Translations under genes and position numbers: made by a program
Shown here: positions 34,194-44,027 of the stretch, piece after piece
Layout of the letters: every line of letters starts with the position of its first letter
How positions within the stretch are numbered: the stretch's first letter is position 1
DNA from: Calliphora vicina
Lineage: Eukaryota; Arthropoda; Insecta; Diptera; Calliphoridae
Reading direction: 5' to 3'
NCBI RefSeq assembly: GCF_958450345.1
Contig: NC_088782.1
Location: 99,540,358-99,604,357, forward strand
Length of the DNA: 64,000 bases
Notes under the pieces: generated by a model
Told to the model about the DNA's origin: nothing
Databases searched by the model: none
The model's input: only the letters and a program-made list of their open reading frames with translations

Positions 34194-35207
34194 TATACCC
34201 TACACCACCATAGTACGGAGGGTATTATGAGTTTGTGCAGATGTTTGTAACGCCCAAATATATTAGTCTAACAGCCAACTTAAAGTATACTGATCGACTC
34301 AGAATCACTTTTTGAGTCGATTAATCTGGTCGGCTGGATGGCTGACATGTATACTTTTTGCGTAGAGTACAGGTCGCAATTTTGAATATGTTTCTATAAA
34401 ATTTGGTGCATTTAATTTTTTTGGCCCAACGACGGAGCCTATTTAAACTGGCAGAAATCGGTACATTATTTCAAATAGCCCCCATACAAATGTCCTCCCG
34501 AAATTGGGCTTTATCAGTCATAAATGTTTATTTTATAAAGGTATCGTCACAAATTTTCCTCCAAATAAATTTTATATATACGAAATTTATTTCATCAAAT
34601 TTTAGTATGAGCGATCCATAATTAGTCATAACTCCCATATAAGACCCTCTTCCGAAAATCACTTTAACGTGCATAAATCTCCTAAAAATTTTGGTATACA
34701 CATAAAATTCAATATAAATATCTTCCACATAAATAACACAAACAAATTCCATGGCGATCGGTTCATAATTAATCATAGCTTGCATATATGGCCCACTTCC
34801 GCAAATATCTTTAACGAGCATAAATCTCTTAAAAATGTTGGTATACACATAAAATTCAATATAAATACCTTCCACATAAATAACACAACCAAATTTTATG
34901 GCGATCGATCCAAAATTAGTCATAGCTCGCATGTAAGGCCCACAATATCTTTAAAAAATATCTTTAACGATCACAAATCTCTTAAAAATGTTGGTATAAA
35001 CATAAAATTAAAATAACTATAACAAATAATTTTCATATAGACATAAATAACATGATCTAATTTCATGGTGATAGGTCCATAGTTACTCATGGCTCCCATC
35101 ATAGCAGTCTTCCGAAAATAAATTATTGAAATTTTAAAAGAAAAATTAATTTTCTCATTTACTTAGTGTAGGGTATTATATGCTCGGGCTTGACCGACCA
35201 TACTTGT
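34194..35207 (+). mobile_element. DINE-1-like family A, copy A6, nested in piggyBac element
   Basis: It starts TATACCCTACACCACCATAG and ends GTGTAGGGTATTATATGCTC / GGGCTTGACCGACCATACTTGT. The terminal stem has one mispair (CTCGG against CCGA) and the CTTTCTTACTTGT tail is shortened. The GTCCGTCC block is lost ('attaatctggtcggctgg' only). It has four internal repeats of the 'catagctcncat' type. It is more diverged than A1 or A2, so the host piggyBac insertion is at least that old. Confidence 0.85.
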
Positions 35208-35297
35208 TGGTCGGCATTGGTTTATAAAAAGACCACCTGAGCTAAAAAACTAAGTCAATGGAAATAATTAAAAAATGGGCTTAACCTAACAGCAGGG

Positions 35298-35534
35298 TTA
35301 AGTGAAATACGGGTGGTATGAGGAATATTTTTTAAATATTTTGATATTACTCATACCACTAGTTAACTCATTAAATGTTGTAATTTATTTGTGGAGGCTT
35401 TCAAGGTGCTCCGTAATCTAAAATCAAATTCTAAAAATTTGAGCCAAATCGACTAATGTTAAGAAGTGGCACATTCAAAAATCGAAGTTTTGCAATCAAT
35501 CAATGTATTTTAGTGTTGTGTCAGCCAAAAAATT
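35298..35534. other. Spacer, nothing recognised
   Basis: Lies between the TTAA duplication of the piggyBac-type element and the next TIR element. Confidence 0.35.
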
Positions 35535-36520
35535 GGTACAGTGAAATAGCTCCCAAATGAAATAAATCCCAATGAAATAATTCCCAGCAAAAACGAAATA
35601 ATTCCCAAACTTGAAAAATGAAATAACTGCCAAAGGGTGAAATTAAATTACTCCCAATGATCAGCGGTTTCATAATTTTAAAAATATTAGTCCCAAAAAA
35701 GCGAAATAACTCCCAATGAAATAAATCCCAATAGAAATGAAATAATTCCCAATACGAAGTAATTTATTAGTGTAATCTAACTCCCAATGAAATAAAGAAC
35801 TACAAAAGTGAAATAATTCTTCAAAGTTTTAATCCTCTTATGTGTATCAAAAACTGGCTTCGCATAGAAATATTTTTGGCATTTCTCCTCTAGGGTGTAT
35901 CAAAAACTGGCTTCGCTCAGAAAAGATTTCTTTCATTGCAGAAAGGTTTTAAAATATTTCAGAAAGCCGAGTTTCTTTTCGCACCAGATTAAGATTTCGT
36001 TACGACCTGACAAAGGCCGACAATGTAAAAAGAATCTTTTCTCAGCGAAGCCGGTTTTTGATACACCCCAGAGGAGAAAACCTTTGCGGCCGGCCGAAGG
36101 CCGGCAATGCAAAAAACTTTTCTGAGCGAAGCCAGTTTTTGATACACCCCAGAGGAGAAAACCTTTGCTCCCGGCCAAAAGCCGGCAATGCAAAACAAAT
36201 TTTCTGAGCAAAGCCAGTTTTTAATATTTTGCTTTTGCAAAGTAGAACCTAAAAAAATGAAATAACTCCCTATACAGTGAAATAACTCCTAATTATCATA
36301 ATAAAATGAAATAAAACCCAACAAAAATTTCATTGGGAGTTGTTTCATTGGCAGTTATTGCATTATGAAATAACTCCTAGCTAAAAATTATGAAATAACT
36401 CCCTATGCGTTAGGAGTTGTTTCATAATGAAATAATTCCCAAGTTGTATGAAAAATTTGTTGGGTGTTATTACATTTTTTCGTGGGGAGTTATTTCATTT
36501 GGGAGTTATTTCACGGTACC
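35535..36520. mobile_element. TIR element built of reiterated TGAAATAACTCCCAA motifs
   Basis: The ends GGTACAGTGAAATAGCTCCC and the complement of the right end GGTACCGTGAAATAACTCCC pair over about 31 bp. Within both outer thirds, TGAAATAAYTCCCAA-like motifs recur many times in both orientations. The centre (35840-36235) has imperfect inverted repeats of 'ctgagcgaagccagtttttgatacacccc', an 81-bp tandem step (GATACACCCCAGAGGAG at 36060 and 36141) and a GC-rich GGCCGGCCGAAGGCCGGC (36089-36106). Flanks are CAAAAAATT and CAAAAATTT, a possible 9-bp duplication with one mismatch. No transposase. Superfamily not identified. Confidence 0.7.
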
Positions 36521-36708
36521 CAAAAATTTGGGAGAGAGTTATTATTTTTACTCTCAGCTAAGTATCAGATATTTTTTTTTTTTAACGCTTTATTGATTTA
36601 TTGAATCTGTTTTTTTTTTACCTTACAATAAGTATTTAAATCTTATAACTAAAATTAAAACTATTTGCTCTTCAGGAAGAGAGCCATAGTGGTAAACTGT
36701 CACTCATC

Positions 36709-38595
36709 TTAGCGGGGTGGTAGATCTGCTCTACGGAGCCTGGATATGGTTTGGGTCTGCACAAGTTGTCTTGCAAGCGTATTGGGATGGTTTCGCAGCT
36801 TCACAATATATTTCTCACGGACTTTCTTGAACTCTTCCTTTACCAATGTCACTTTTAAGTCTCTGTGAATGTTTTCAGTTCTTATGTACCATGGTGCTCC
36901 CGTCATGGTCCTAAGAATTTTAGATTTGGCCCTCTGTATAAGATCAATACTGGTGTTGCTAGCGGTCAATCTCATCCGCTTCACCGCTACCCGTACCTGT
37001 AGGCCTGAACACCTTTACCTTGGCGTCCCTCACTCCGAAGAACAGCTTAAAGCCCATAATTGAATTTCATATGTCCAAATTGGTTTTAAAACGGTTTTAT
37101 ACAGGATGACTTATATTCAAGGCTTAATTTTGATTGGTCACTGATTAACCAATGAAAGCTAGAGGCTTTTAACTTCATGTGAAGTCTCTTGGTTTCTATG
37201 TGTCGGCGCCAAGTAAGCCGTCTATCTAGATGAATACCAAGGTAGGTGACATAATCAGACTGCGGTATATTAACGTTGTTGAGTGTGACAGGTGGGCAAT
37301 TTCCTCTCCTTAGAGCGAACGTAACATGTTTACTTTTCAGCTCATTTACCTTTATTCGCCAGTTTTTCAACCATGACTCCACACGTACGAGGTAATTCTG
37401 TAGTTGATTATATGCCATGAGTGGGTTTTCGTCTGAGCTAATAATGGCGGTATCATCAGCAAATGTTGAAATTGTTAGTTTATCGCACGTAGGGAGGTCG
37501 GAGGTGTAAATCAAATATAGCGTAGGTCCTAGTACACTTCCCTGTGGAACGCCAGCTCCAATCTTGTATTCTCTCGTCACATAATCATTTTACTTAACTC
37601 TGAAAAGTCTATTCGATAAATAAGACTCCAGCAATTTATGAGTACATAGTGGTAGTAAACATTTGATTTTATGTACTAGACCCTTATGCCATACCTTGTC
37701 AAAAGCCTGAGCAACGTCTAAAAAGACGGCAGAACAATATTTCTTTAATTAAAAAGATTTTCTAATCTCTCCAGTTAAACGATTGACCTGTTCAATGGTG
37801 CCATGATGCTCACGGAAACCAAATTGGTGGACTGGGATAATGTTTCCATCATTCAAAAAAGGTATTATCTTTTCCTGGAATATTTTCTCGAATAGCTTCG
37901 ACAAACAAGGGAGTAGGCTAATAGGTCTATAAGAAGATGGCAGGGTTAAATCTTTATCCGGTTTAGGTATCATTATTATTTGAGAAATTTTCCAATTTTT
38001 TGGATAAATTCCTAGTTTCAAGATCGCATTAAACAATATAGATAGCACAATTATTGCCACATTTGGTAGGTTCTTAATCATTGATGGCGTTATTAAATCA
38101 TATCCCGGTGATTTTTTCAAGTCTAATTTATTTTTAATTACTCTATTAACATCCTCAGGACTAATATCGAATTGGGCTGCATTAGCCATTGTTGAAGCTG
38201 GCAGTTCCTCCAGTTCAAACCGATCTCCTAGTGTTATAAAGAATTCTTCAAATTTCTCCTTGGTCATCGAAAAACGTGGTGGGCAATATATAGAGCTCAG
38301 AGTTAAGTCTCCAGCTGGGTATTCTAGGCGAATCGATGTAGCTTGCATATAATCCTTTGAAAACGCATCTAGGGCGTAGTGTCTCAGTCGGTTTCTAACT
38401 ATGATACCGGTACCTCCATGTGCCTTACCATCCGGATGGTTTGTGTAATAAAATGAGTATCCTGATATATTAAAGTTATATCTATTTGTAAGATGTGTCT
38501 CCGAAATTAACATCACATCGATGCTTTTATTTAACATAAAATGGGAAATTTCCGATTTGTGCTGGTTTAAACCATTTGCATTCCAGAAACATTAA
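36709..38595 (-). pseudogene. Jockey-like ORF2 (endonuclease-RT), disrupted
   Basis: ORF2 nicks DNA and reverse-transcribes the element RNA at the target. Reading from 38595: FWNANGLNQHK, then VMLISETHLTN (apurinic-endonuclease motifs) and GGTGIIVRNRL. At about 38240 the endonuclease is joined directly to the post-endonuclease linker (FFITLGDRF|ELEELPA), so its catalytic C-terminal half is deleted. RT follows: SPGYDLITPSMIKNLP, SSYRPISLLPCLSKLFEKI, HQFGFREHHGTIEQV. A stop lies at 37749, then motif A (AVFLDVAQAFDKVWHKGL), another stop near 37587, motif B (GVPQGSVLGPTLYLIY) and the catalytic FADD in STFADDTAI, then YLGIHLDRRLTWRRHI. A frameshift between 37085 and 36984 precedes the C-terminus, which ends at 36709. 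Confidence 0.88.
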
Positions 38596-39010
38596 AACTC
38601 TCACTAGGTGTTGTTAGTGGATTATCATAAGCTTGTGTATTTATCATTGTCGACTCTGTTATATCTACTGCAGTATTTGTTGTTGTACCAGAACACTTTT
38701 TATTTTCTTTTATGCTTTGTTCTAAACAAGCATTACTAGGTGATGATGTGTGTGCAATATTGTTCTCATGTATTTGTATCACGGGGGAACAAGAGCGCGC
38801 TCTCTCAATCGGTTTGGCGGTTAAATAATTTTTGTTAAAGTCTGGATCTCTTATATTTTTGTTAGCACTTCTATTTTCACCCTCCCCGTTCAAAAATATG
38901 TAGGTATTTCTACCGTTTAAACTGAGTCTACTCTCATTATGAGAGTTCATATGCTCACAGTAATTTAACGAAATTTGAAAAAAGAAAATAAACAAAGCAC
39001 TTTTAAACAA
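38567..39010 (-). pseudogene. Putative ORF1 remnant of the jockey-like element
   Basis: A 147-residue frame directly upstream of ORF2 and overlapping its start by about 28 bp, as in jockey-type bicistronic elements. No CCHC zinc knuckle is visible, so either the conserved part is deleted or this is 5' sequence. The protein is Asn/Ser/Thr-rich with a hydrophobic start (FKSALFIFFF) that is probably not a real signal. Assignment is by position only. Confidence 0.4.
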
Positions 39011-39078
39011 ATTTCAATTTTTTTGTTATATTGTATAATTTTTTTTTGTTTGTTTATATTAAACACTTAGAGAAATAT

Positions 39079-39345
39079 TTATTTTTTTTGCGTCCAATCG
39101 CTAAATTTTTCCTTTTTATTTAAATTTTCACTGAAACCACTTAAGTCGCGGAGCGAATAAAAAACACATCTGCTTCTCATAAGAATTGCAGATTTATTGA
39201 TGATGAGATATGGCTCTATTTCTGCCCTATGCTTGATACCATAAAAATCATATAATATCATGCATAGGTAGACATTTTTCGATAAGGCATCGGATCTTAC
39301 TCGTTCGAAATTTGTTAATACTTGCACACAGGTTCTGTGTGACAA
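39079..39345 (-). CDS. Unrecognised 88-residue frame upstream of the jockey ORFs
   Basis: Same strand as the jockey element and 69 bp upstream of the ORF1-like frame. It contains VLTNFERVRSDALSKNVYLC. I do not recognise a domain. It may be a 5' part of the same element's ORF1 region separated by stops, or chance. Confidence 0.25.
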   Translation of the reverse strand: MSHRTCVQVLTNFERVRSDALSKNVYLCMILYDFYGIKHRAEIEPYLIINKSAILMRSRCVFYSLRDLSGFSENLNKKEKFSDWTQKK

Positions 39346-40708
39346 AACAAAAGTTATTCAACAAATTTTAATTCGCATTGGTTTGCCTTTTTTCTCGAGA
39401 TTCGAATTCCAAATTATTTATTCGAATTAAATCGCTTAATTTCAATTGTATATATATTATTCTATTCGCTTATTAAATTTTTATAATATTGGTATACTTA
39501 ATTTTGCACACAGGATATTGTACCAAAAAAATTGTCCTTGGTCAAAGCAATCTCAAAAAGATATCTTGCATTTTCTAAAGATTTCCCCCAATTGCACTAT
39601 GCAACAAATAAAATTGGACAATATATGTAGGTTCGACTCTACTAGCAAAGCGTAGTAAAACCCTATACTCAGTTTGTCGATTTTGGTGATCTATTTTTTT
39701 TATGGGGCTCCAAATATTATGAAAATCAAAAAAGGTGTCATCAGTTTTTGGCCAACAGCTAATTCAGACTTAGTGATAGCGCTTAATTATATATGGCAGT
39801 AATATATCTAAGAGTCCACCAAACAATTTGTGTTTACATTTTTTGCCAATATTAGCTGTTTCGTGTACTTTTATTGAAAAAAAATTAAGGAACAAATTTT
39901 ATTTTTTTTTTTAATTTTTTTAGAATAACTTCCAGGGACTCTTAATTTTTCACTAACAATATTTAACAAAGTTGTAGCCACGGTAAAACTAAACAACTCT
40001 GGCGAATATATCATAACATATCTGAGCGAGCCTATGCTCTCTAAATAACTCACGAAGATAACTTTGTACCTTAAGGATTTGCATTTTTTACTATTTTTTG
40101 ACGCGAAAACAAATATTTTTTGTTAAACAAGTATGATCATGTGCACACTTCTCTATTTTTCTGCATTAGCGAAGAATGGGCAAATCATTATCAGTATAAT
40201 CCGGGCCCATCACGGTACCCAATCTTGATCACGGAAGACCGGCTCGATGCAATATATGAAAAAACGTTAACATTTTTTGAAAGGGGGCAAGTTTTGTGAA
40301 TCTTCTAAAGAGTAAATATAAACTTTTTATATAAGTATTTTAGTAAAATAAAGAAATTTTATATTTTTTTTCGGACGTTACAACTCAAAAATTATAATAA
40401 TAATAAATAATTACAATTCTTTGTTTTCCAATACCGAAATTCCTAAAACGTGGAAAATGTGTTCCAAAAACTAAGTTTTTTTATAAAAGTGCCCACTTTG
40501 ATGTTATCTACAGTGTGATAGTGAAAACGCTTTCGACGTACATATTTAAAAAACGTATAGAGCTATACAAATGTGGACTTTTTCGAAGATCGCTGCTTTG
40601 CGTTTTTAGAATTTTTTACTCATTGCTGGATGGCGCAATGTCAGCTCAATTGAGCCAAATTTTACATGAGACTCTTTTTCATAAAGTTCTCTTTCCAGGT
40701 CATATTTT

Positions 40709-41795
40709 TTTTTCTTGGACCAGCATTCAGGGGATGACCCCTAGTCATGCAAAGCATTGTGTTGGAACTACGAAAATAGTTTATGGGAGGGTGGATAGAG
40801 AGAGTAGTGTTTGTGGACATTTGATTTGAATTTGCCTATAGTGACAAGAAAGACTTCAGGAGGAAGCTTATTCCACATATGGACAGTTTGGTTAAAGAAC
40901 GAATTTTCCCTGTAATGTGTTGTGCGATCCACTGTCCAGTCAACAACGAATTGATATGCCCTTGCCGAAGAGCGTGTGTTGCGTAAAAAACTACGGGTTT
41001 TGGAACAAGTTCCCTAATTTCAGCAGAGCACATACCATTGTAGTATCGGTAGAACAGTGAAATACAACCCACATTGCGACGATGTTCCAGTGAGTCAATA
41101 GGGCTGGATACCCTACTGTCACCGATAAGCATCTTCGTCATCTCTTGTACGCGGTCGAGTAACTCCAAAATAGACTTCGAAGCACCGGCCCCACATGAGA
41201 GTTGTATTCCATTTTAGGTCGGATATAAGTGGTGTAAATACTAAGGATATCAGATGGAGTGAAGTATTTCTTACACCGTTTTAGAAAACCAAGGCACCTG
41301 AATGCTTCTTTCGACACTCGAAAAATGTGTTTTGTCCAGCGGACATCGCACTGAATACTCATGCCTAGAACAACAAGAGCTTCTGATTCCTTAATATTTA
41401 CACCACCCATAAAAACAGATGGAGCAACATGATCTGTTGTGCGTTTGTGAGTTAACATACCACATTCAGAAATTGTCACAAGATCTTGGTTGAGCGTATC
41501 ATTCATATTTTGCCTCATTGTCCCAATCTCCGACAGGCTTGGTCTATAATTGAATGCATATGAATGGAAAATGTTGCTGTCATCTGCAAAAGCGTAGATA
41601 GGGTTGGAAGTTTGACGTAGAAGGTCGTTTATAAAGATGATAAATAGAGTAGGAGTAAAGACGGAGCCATGCGGTACCCCTGAATTGATCTTGCACTAGT
41701 TTCCATCTATAACAACTCGTATAGTCGAACTCTGAGAAAGCTCGATATAAATCGAGAGAAGTTATTACCGACACCAAAAGCAATAAGTTTTCAAT
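40709..41795 (-). mobile_element. 5'-truncated non-LTR retrotransposon inserted in C3
   Basis: A 12-bp duplication AGGTCATATTTT lies at 40697-40708 and 41796-41807. The C-family copies without the insert have a single related site (CCAGATCATAAAAAATG, complement). The minus-strand 3' end has a short A tail (plus-strand T run at 40709-40713). It is 1,087 bp long and contains RT motif B through the C-terminus only, so it is a 5'-truncated insertion. Confidence 0.85.
40790..41783 (-). pseudogene. RT C-terminal half of CR1/jockey-type non-LTR element
   Basis: On the minus strand, reading through one TAG near 41697, the frame gives NSGVPHGSVFTPTLFIIFIN (motif B) and DLL, then YAFADDSNIFHSY with the catalytic ADD pair (motif C). 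It continues through the frame 41518-41138 (LVVLGMSIQCDVRWTKHI; then YIRPKMEYNSHV). After a frameshift near 41160 the tail reads LLDRVQEMTKMLIG..., SLEHRRNVGCISLFYRYYNG and, in a further frame, a terminal segment ending near 40800. The family is a CR1/jockey-like RT without RNase H. Stops and frameshifts show it is dead. Confidence 0.8.
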
Positions 41796-42090
41796 AGGTC
41801 ATATTTTATTAGTCCCGAAGAAATTTTTTTTCTATAAAAGAAAAAAATATAAGAACTTTTTCTGGGAAAACTTAAAAAATACACGCATTCAAAGTTTAAT
41901 CATGTAAAAAGATGTTTAAATTTTGGATGCGTATATTTTTTCATAGGGACGAGCTATATATTATCAAGTTTGTGTTGTTTTCCTTAGGATTTTATCTAAA
42001 ATATCACGTATTATTTTATAAAAATTGTACGACACTCCGTAGGATCGTCATATCTAAAAAACGTAAAAAAAGATCGAGCAAAGATTGAAT

Positions 42091-42423
42091 TTGATACCAT
42101 AGAATAAAATATGCATAGAAGCTTTACTGAGAGAATAAAAAACATAAGTCTGTTGAAAAAAACCTAATTCATGAGAATGTATTGCTATTGTATAACCCGT
42201 ATGTGTGAAAAGAAAGTAACTTTTTCCATATACAGAGTAGACACCAGCACCGAATAACTTAAAAACCAAGTAACCGATTTTGTTACATTATGATGTTATG
42301 TTTTCGTTTATCAATTATTTATCATCCCTGAAAGTTGGAAAGTTTAATTTTACATATGATGTGAGGCAGACGCGATTAATTGTTTTTCAAAAAGCTGTGA
42401 AAATATTTCAGGGTGTTAATTTT
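42091..42423. other. No feature recognised
   Basis: Spacer between C3 and D2 without identifiable content. Confidence 0.35.
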
Positions 42424-42900
42424 TATACCCTTCACCATGAGTGGCAAGGGTATATATAAGTTTGTCATTCCGTTTGTAATTTCCACATTTTTCATTTGCG
42501 ACCCCATAAAGTATATATATTCTGGATCGTTATAGATAGTGGAATCGATATAGCCATGTCCGTCTGTCCGTCTGTCCGTCTGTCCGTCTGTGTGTTGAAA
42601 TCAACTTTCCGAAGCCCCCAAATAACATACATACATGATTCATATATCAATATCTCCGGAATTCTTCCGGCTCGGTTGCTATTTAAAATCGAGAAAATCG
42701 GTCCACAAATGGCTGAGATATAAGGAAAAAACCAGGACAACCTCGACTTTTTACCTATTTTTGACCTATATCTGGATTACTAAGTCATTGATATAGACAA
42801 TATGGATATCTAATGATAGATATTTCAAAGACCTTTGCATCGACGTATATAAGACCATAGTAAGTTGGACCTGGGCTGAGATATAACCATAAAACCAAAA
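42424..42900 (+). mobile_element. DINE-1-like family D, copy D2 (3' end missing)
   Basis: It starts TATACCCTTCACCATGAGTG with a matching CAAGGGTATA hairpin arm, then TTTGTCATTCCGTTTGTAAT, GCGACCCCATAAAGTATATA (also a hallmark of INE-1) and (GTCCGTCT)n at 42557-42592. No terminal stem-loop or CTTGT is present. The right limit is set where similarity to D1 stops and is approximate. Confidence 0.75.
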
Positions 42901-43014
42901 CACAATGTAATTTTTTATTGTTTTCAATGATGTCATGCAAATATACATATGTATAATAACAAACAAAGCTTTATTTGTATGTATATATGTATGTGTTTTT
43001 TTGTCAATCTTCAG

Positions 43015-43242
43015 CAATGCGAATTTATATACCAGGTGGTTTCGATTCTACAATAAGTACAACATTTACAAAAACCACTTGCAATTTGTTTTTGTGTATG
43101 TGGTTTAAGCTGTCAAAGTTTACCTGTTGTTTTTGTTACTTTTACGTTTGTTGTAGCATTCGCCGCAACAATCATAGGATAATTGACAGCTCAAACATCA
43201 AAACAACATTATCAAAACCACCTGGTATATAAATTCGCCTTG
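43015..43242. mobile_element. 228-bp MITE with near-perfect 28-bp TIRs
   Basis: The left end CAATGCGAATTTATATACCA pairs with the complement of the right end, CAAGGCGAATTTATATACCA, and on through GGTGGTTT, 27 of 28 positions. The interior includes TGTTGTTTTTGTTAC and CGCAACAATCA. No coding potential. The related copy at 43736-43925 shows it is a family. Confidence 0.85.
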
Positions 43243-43301
43243 AGAGAGAGCTTTTTATAATGTGTTCTCAAAAGAGCAACTCTCTCACGCGTACACAGAA
43301 C

Positions 43302-43608
43302 CAGTGTTGCTATATATTTTTTGAAGAAAACTTTTTATTTCTAAATACATACTAAAATTACAAAACCCAATTCGTACATATATGTAATCAAACTGAGATA
43401 ATTTACGTGAATTTAGTGCTGGAGACACTTTCAATATATTCAAATCAATCTCCCCATTTAGTGAATGAATTTGGGGACTATCATTTTGAAATCATCGGTT
43501 CAACTTATTGATATCAATTTTCCAAAAAAAAACTTTTTTTTAAAAATAAAACTTTTTGCGTCTCAAAAACCTTGCTAAAAAGGGAAAACTTGACATATGG
43601 TAACACTG
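43302..43608. mobile_element. hAT-type MITE, 307 bp
   Basis: TIRs are CAGTGTTGCTATA and, from the right, CAGTGTTACCATA (11 of 13 match). A perfect 8-bp duplication CACAGAAC flanks it (43294-43301 and 43609-43616). The termini resemble the larger hAT-type element at 8605-9849 (CAGTGTTGCCAG), so both could have used related transposases (inference). No coding sequence. Confidence 0.9.
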
Positions 43609-43735
43609 CACAGAACACATATTGTACAAAAACAACAACCACGTTGTTTGAGCACGTTGCTTTTGCGCTTATTTCATTTTTGTTGTTGTATGTTGCTATT
43701 GTCAACAAATAATTGAGCAACGCAACCACTCCCAG

Positions 43736-43925
43736 CAAGGCGAATCTATAGAAGGTGACGACAGAACTACAACATGTACAAAAACAACAGGTACTTTGTT
43801 TTTGTTAAAAGATAGTCGAACTGTCAAAGTTGCCTGTTGTTGTTTTTGCTTTTGGGTTTGTTGTATTTTTCTCCACAACAATCACAAGTGAATTGACAGT
43901 TCACATGTCTAAACAATTCGCCTTG
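43736..43925. mobile_element. 190-bp MITE, second copy of the CAAGGCGAA family
   Basis: The ends are CAAGGCGAATCTATA and ATTCGCCTTG (complement CAAGGCGAAT). It shares interior blocks with the copy at 43015-43242 (AACTGTCAAAGTT, GCCTGTTGTTGTTTTTG, CACAACAATCA, GAATTGACAG). The flanks ACTCCCAG and ACTCCCAT are a likely 8-bp duplication with one mismatch, which would suit a hAT origin. Confidence 0.8.
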
Positions 43926-44027
43926 ACTCCCATATTGTTATTCTATTTTTTTAACCGTTTTTAAACATGAAAGTAAATAACAAACATTTCAGAAAAAGCT
44001 TTTTGTTCGATTGTTGTGTTTAATTCT

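Larger units (their letters stand above)
33820..35297 (+). mobile_element. Non-autonomous piggyBac-type element with nested DINE copy A6
   Basis: The ends are CCCTGCTGTTAGGTTA and its exact complement TAACCTAACAGCAGGG (16 bp). Each is flanked by TTAA (33816-33819 and 35298-35301), the diagnostic piggyBac target. Family-A DINE copy A6 (34194-35207) is inserted inside. Without it the element is about 464 bp. A short acidic frame at 34007-34101 (see separate entry) may be the transposase start. Confidence 0.88.
36571..39345 (-). mobile_element. Decayed jockey-clade non-LTR retrotransposon
   Basis: On the minus strand the order is: a possible ORF1 region (39345-38567), then ORF2 with endonuclease, RT and C-terminal parts (38595-36709), and a short 3' UTR ending in an A tail (plus-strand T run 36571-36582). 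The 5' end is uncertain. Two in-frame stops, one frameshift and an internal deletion (described under the ORF2 entry) show it is inactive. RT sequence and the absence of RNase H place it near jockey. Confidence 0.8.
39595..42090. mobile_element. Long-TIR element C3, rearranged, with a non-LTR insertion
   Basis: The left end CACTATGCAACAAAT is the clearest version of the C-family terminus. GGTTCGACTCTACTAGCAAA, GGTGTCATCAGTTTTTG and the rest of the TIR follow to about 40140. The central segment (CAATCTTGATCAC...CTTTTTATATAAG near 40225-40340) then appears in the opposite orientation from that in C1 and C2, continuing to about 42090 with a non-LTR element inserted at 40709-41795. No right TIR is found, so the copy is truncated. 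Confidence 0.7.

Noticed and set aside
33820..35297. LTR retrotransposon bounded by direct repeats
   Set aside because: The terminal repeats are inverted, with TTAA on each side, and there is no gag/pol sequence.
35895..36240. Overlapping short frames on both strands in the GC-rich core as genes
   Set aside because: They mirror each other across inverted and 81-bp direct repeats, as expected of palindromic DNA.
42496..42740. Frames across the (GTCCGTCT)n block in D2
   Set aside because: SVCPSVRLSVC-type peptides are a microsatellite translation seen at every DINE copy.
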